From Christensenella sp. UBA4651 (GTDB taxonomy: Bacteria; Bacillota; Clostridia; Christensenellales; UBA1242): DNA of 6,094 nt. How positions within the stretch are numbered: the first letter of the stretch is position 1; every line of letters starts with the position of its first letter. The stretch lies in NCBI GenBank assembly GCA_002405615.1, contig DHMD01000061.1, positions 26,350 through 32,443 on the forward strand. The letters are read 5' to 3'. Made by a program: the position numbers and the translations under genes. Below, piece after piece: positions 5,357 to 6,094 of this stretch. The notes beneath the pieces were generated by a model. It saw only the letters and a list, made by a program, of their open reading frames with translations, was not told where the DNA came from and did not search any database.

Positions 5357-6094
5357 TTTATTGCCTCTGTGTGCTTTATATTAAATATAGAACTGATAAA
5401 ACTAAACAACTTGTTCCAAAAATTATCAGTTTTGAGTACCGTTTCTACTACACCTATGCACGCCGTAGTTTCCACTGGTCCGAAAGTCCTGCAATCATAA
5501 CTCACATCACGGTTGTCGCCAACAAAGAACATATATCCCTCGGGGATAGTAATCGAGTTATCCGCAGCATGTTCAGATTTAACCGTCCAGCCAGATTGCA
5601 TATAAAATGCATTCGCCTTGTTTACCGCAGTCATCGGATATGCAAAACTCTCCTCCAATACGGTAAACTCACTCTCGCCACGCTTTTTGAGCTCAAAGTG
5701 GTACATAGCAGTAGTGTCATCACGCACGAGCCTCAGACTATCTCCGCCAAACGCAATAGCACGCTTGATAAGCAGTTTCCCTTGAACCATTGTATCCTTG
5801 TTCTCCGAACGTTCCATATCAACGATAATTACATCGTTGTACGAAAATCTCGCCGAGTTTGACACAATCGCTATATCCCCAGTGGCCTCGGTATAATTAT
5901 TAATGCTGGGTTGCATACTAGAACCCTGAATCGGCTTGGCATAATGGCTACTCAGCCAAAAAACAGCACAAAACATACAAAAAACTACTAACAGCAAAAT
6001 TACAGTCCCCAGCGCCTCATGAAACAAGTCCGATTTGCGGTAATAAATACGCCCTGTTGGGTCATCTAATTGTTGCGGCTTGATAGCGTCAGTG
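5350..6094 (-). CDS. Type I signal peptidase, S26 family (5' partial)
   Basis: Membrane-bound serine protease that removes signal peptides from exported proteins, with its active site on the outer face of the membrane. The frame stays open to the window edge. The TTG at 6027 has no ribosome binding site, and 22 more in-frame codons lie upstream, including RIYYRKSD just before the membrane segment. The gene therefore starts outside the window and has a cytoplasmic N-terminal stretch. Counting that TTG as residue 1: a transmembrane helix at about 5-25, the catalytic serine in GSSMQPS (Ser37), the catalytic lysine in IKRAIAFGGDS (Lys88), and box E GDNRDVSYDCR (170-180) followed by TFGPV. The Ser-Lys dyad is present, so it should be active. 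Oddities are IAFGGD where the family usually has IGLPGD, and DCR for DSR. At least 247 aa remain, somewhat longer than many Gram-positive type I enzymes. Family certain; subtype (lepB/sip) not assignable. Confidence 0.93.
   Translation of the reverse strand, partial: TDAIKPQQLDDPTGRIYYRKSDLFHEALGTVILLLVVFCMFCAVFWLSSHYAKPIQGSSMQPSINNYTEATGDIAIVSNSARFSYNDVIIVDMERSENKDTMVQGKLLIKRAIAFGGDSLRLVRDDTTAMYHFELKKRGESEFTVLEESFAYPMTAVNKANAFYMQSGWTVKSEHAADNSITIPEGYMFFVGDNRDVSYDCRTFGPVETTACIGVVETVLKTDNFWNKLFSFISSIFNIKHTEAIKG

Noticed and set aside
5371..5862. 163-codon open frame on the + strand
   Set aside because: It lies wholly opposite the signal peptidase, which has clear catalytic motifs; its own translation has no recognisable domain.
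6018..6027. TTG at 6027 as the start of the signal peptidase
   Set aside because: No ribosome binding site lies upstream and the frame continues for 22 codons to the window edge with plausible pre-membrane sequence.
1..6094. A novel defence, mobile or biosynthetic system
   Set aside because: All four genes belong to recognisable families with housekeeping or surface roles, and there are no integrase, transposase, nuclease or toxin genes and no array.

Overview
The window looks like chromosome from a low-GC Bacillota, most likely an uncultured clostridial or gut lineage. The main reason is a DnaD-domain replication protein followed directly by a DnaI/DnaC-type helicase-loader ATPase, a gene pair typical of Firmicutes. 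The genes also have strong AAAGGAG-type ribosome binding sites and short hairpins followed by T-runs. No taxon below phylum can be fixed from the sequence alone.

Layout: bases 1-2673 (+) hold the 3' part of a large, probably surface or secreted repeat protein. Its C-terminal half is a run of GLUG-like 'GG-I-x-G' modules, and its start lies upstream of the window. Bases 2674-2765 are a short convergent intergenic region with two hairpins: a 15-bp perfect, bidirectional-looking terminator just after the surface gene, and a second terminator just after the opposing operon. Bases 2766-5191 (-) are a tight two-gene replication operon: a DnaD-like protein (494 aa) and then a DnaI/DnaC-like AAA+ loader (309 aa). 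The stop codon of the first overlaps the ribosome binding site of the second. Bases 5192-5349 are the leader and promoter region of that operon, plus the terminator of the upstream gene. Bases 5350-6094 (-) are the 3' part of a type I signal peptidase gene that runs off the window edge.

How they fit together: the DnaD-like and loader proteins would act together to bring the replicative helicase onto DNA at the origin or at restarting forks. The signal peptidase processes exported pre-proteins at the membrane. The convergent repeat protein is a plausible export substrate in general terms, but nothing here links it specifically to the peptidase. All genes look intact apart from the two cut by the window edges.

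I see no mobile element, CRISPR array, RNA gene or defence system. The most interesting points are the several DnaD-C-domain-like units in the DnaD protein, a possible sliding-clamp-binding peptide (QKSLF) at its C-terminus, and substitutions in conserved boxes of the signal peptidase. None of these amounts to clear evidence for an undescribed system.
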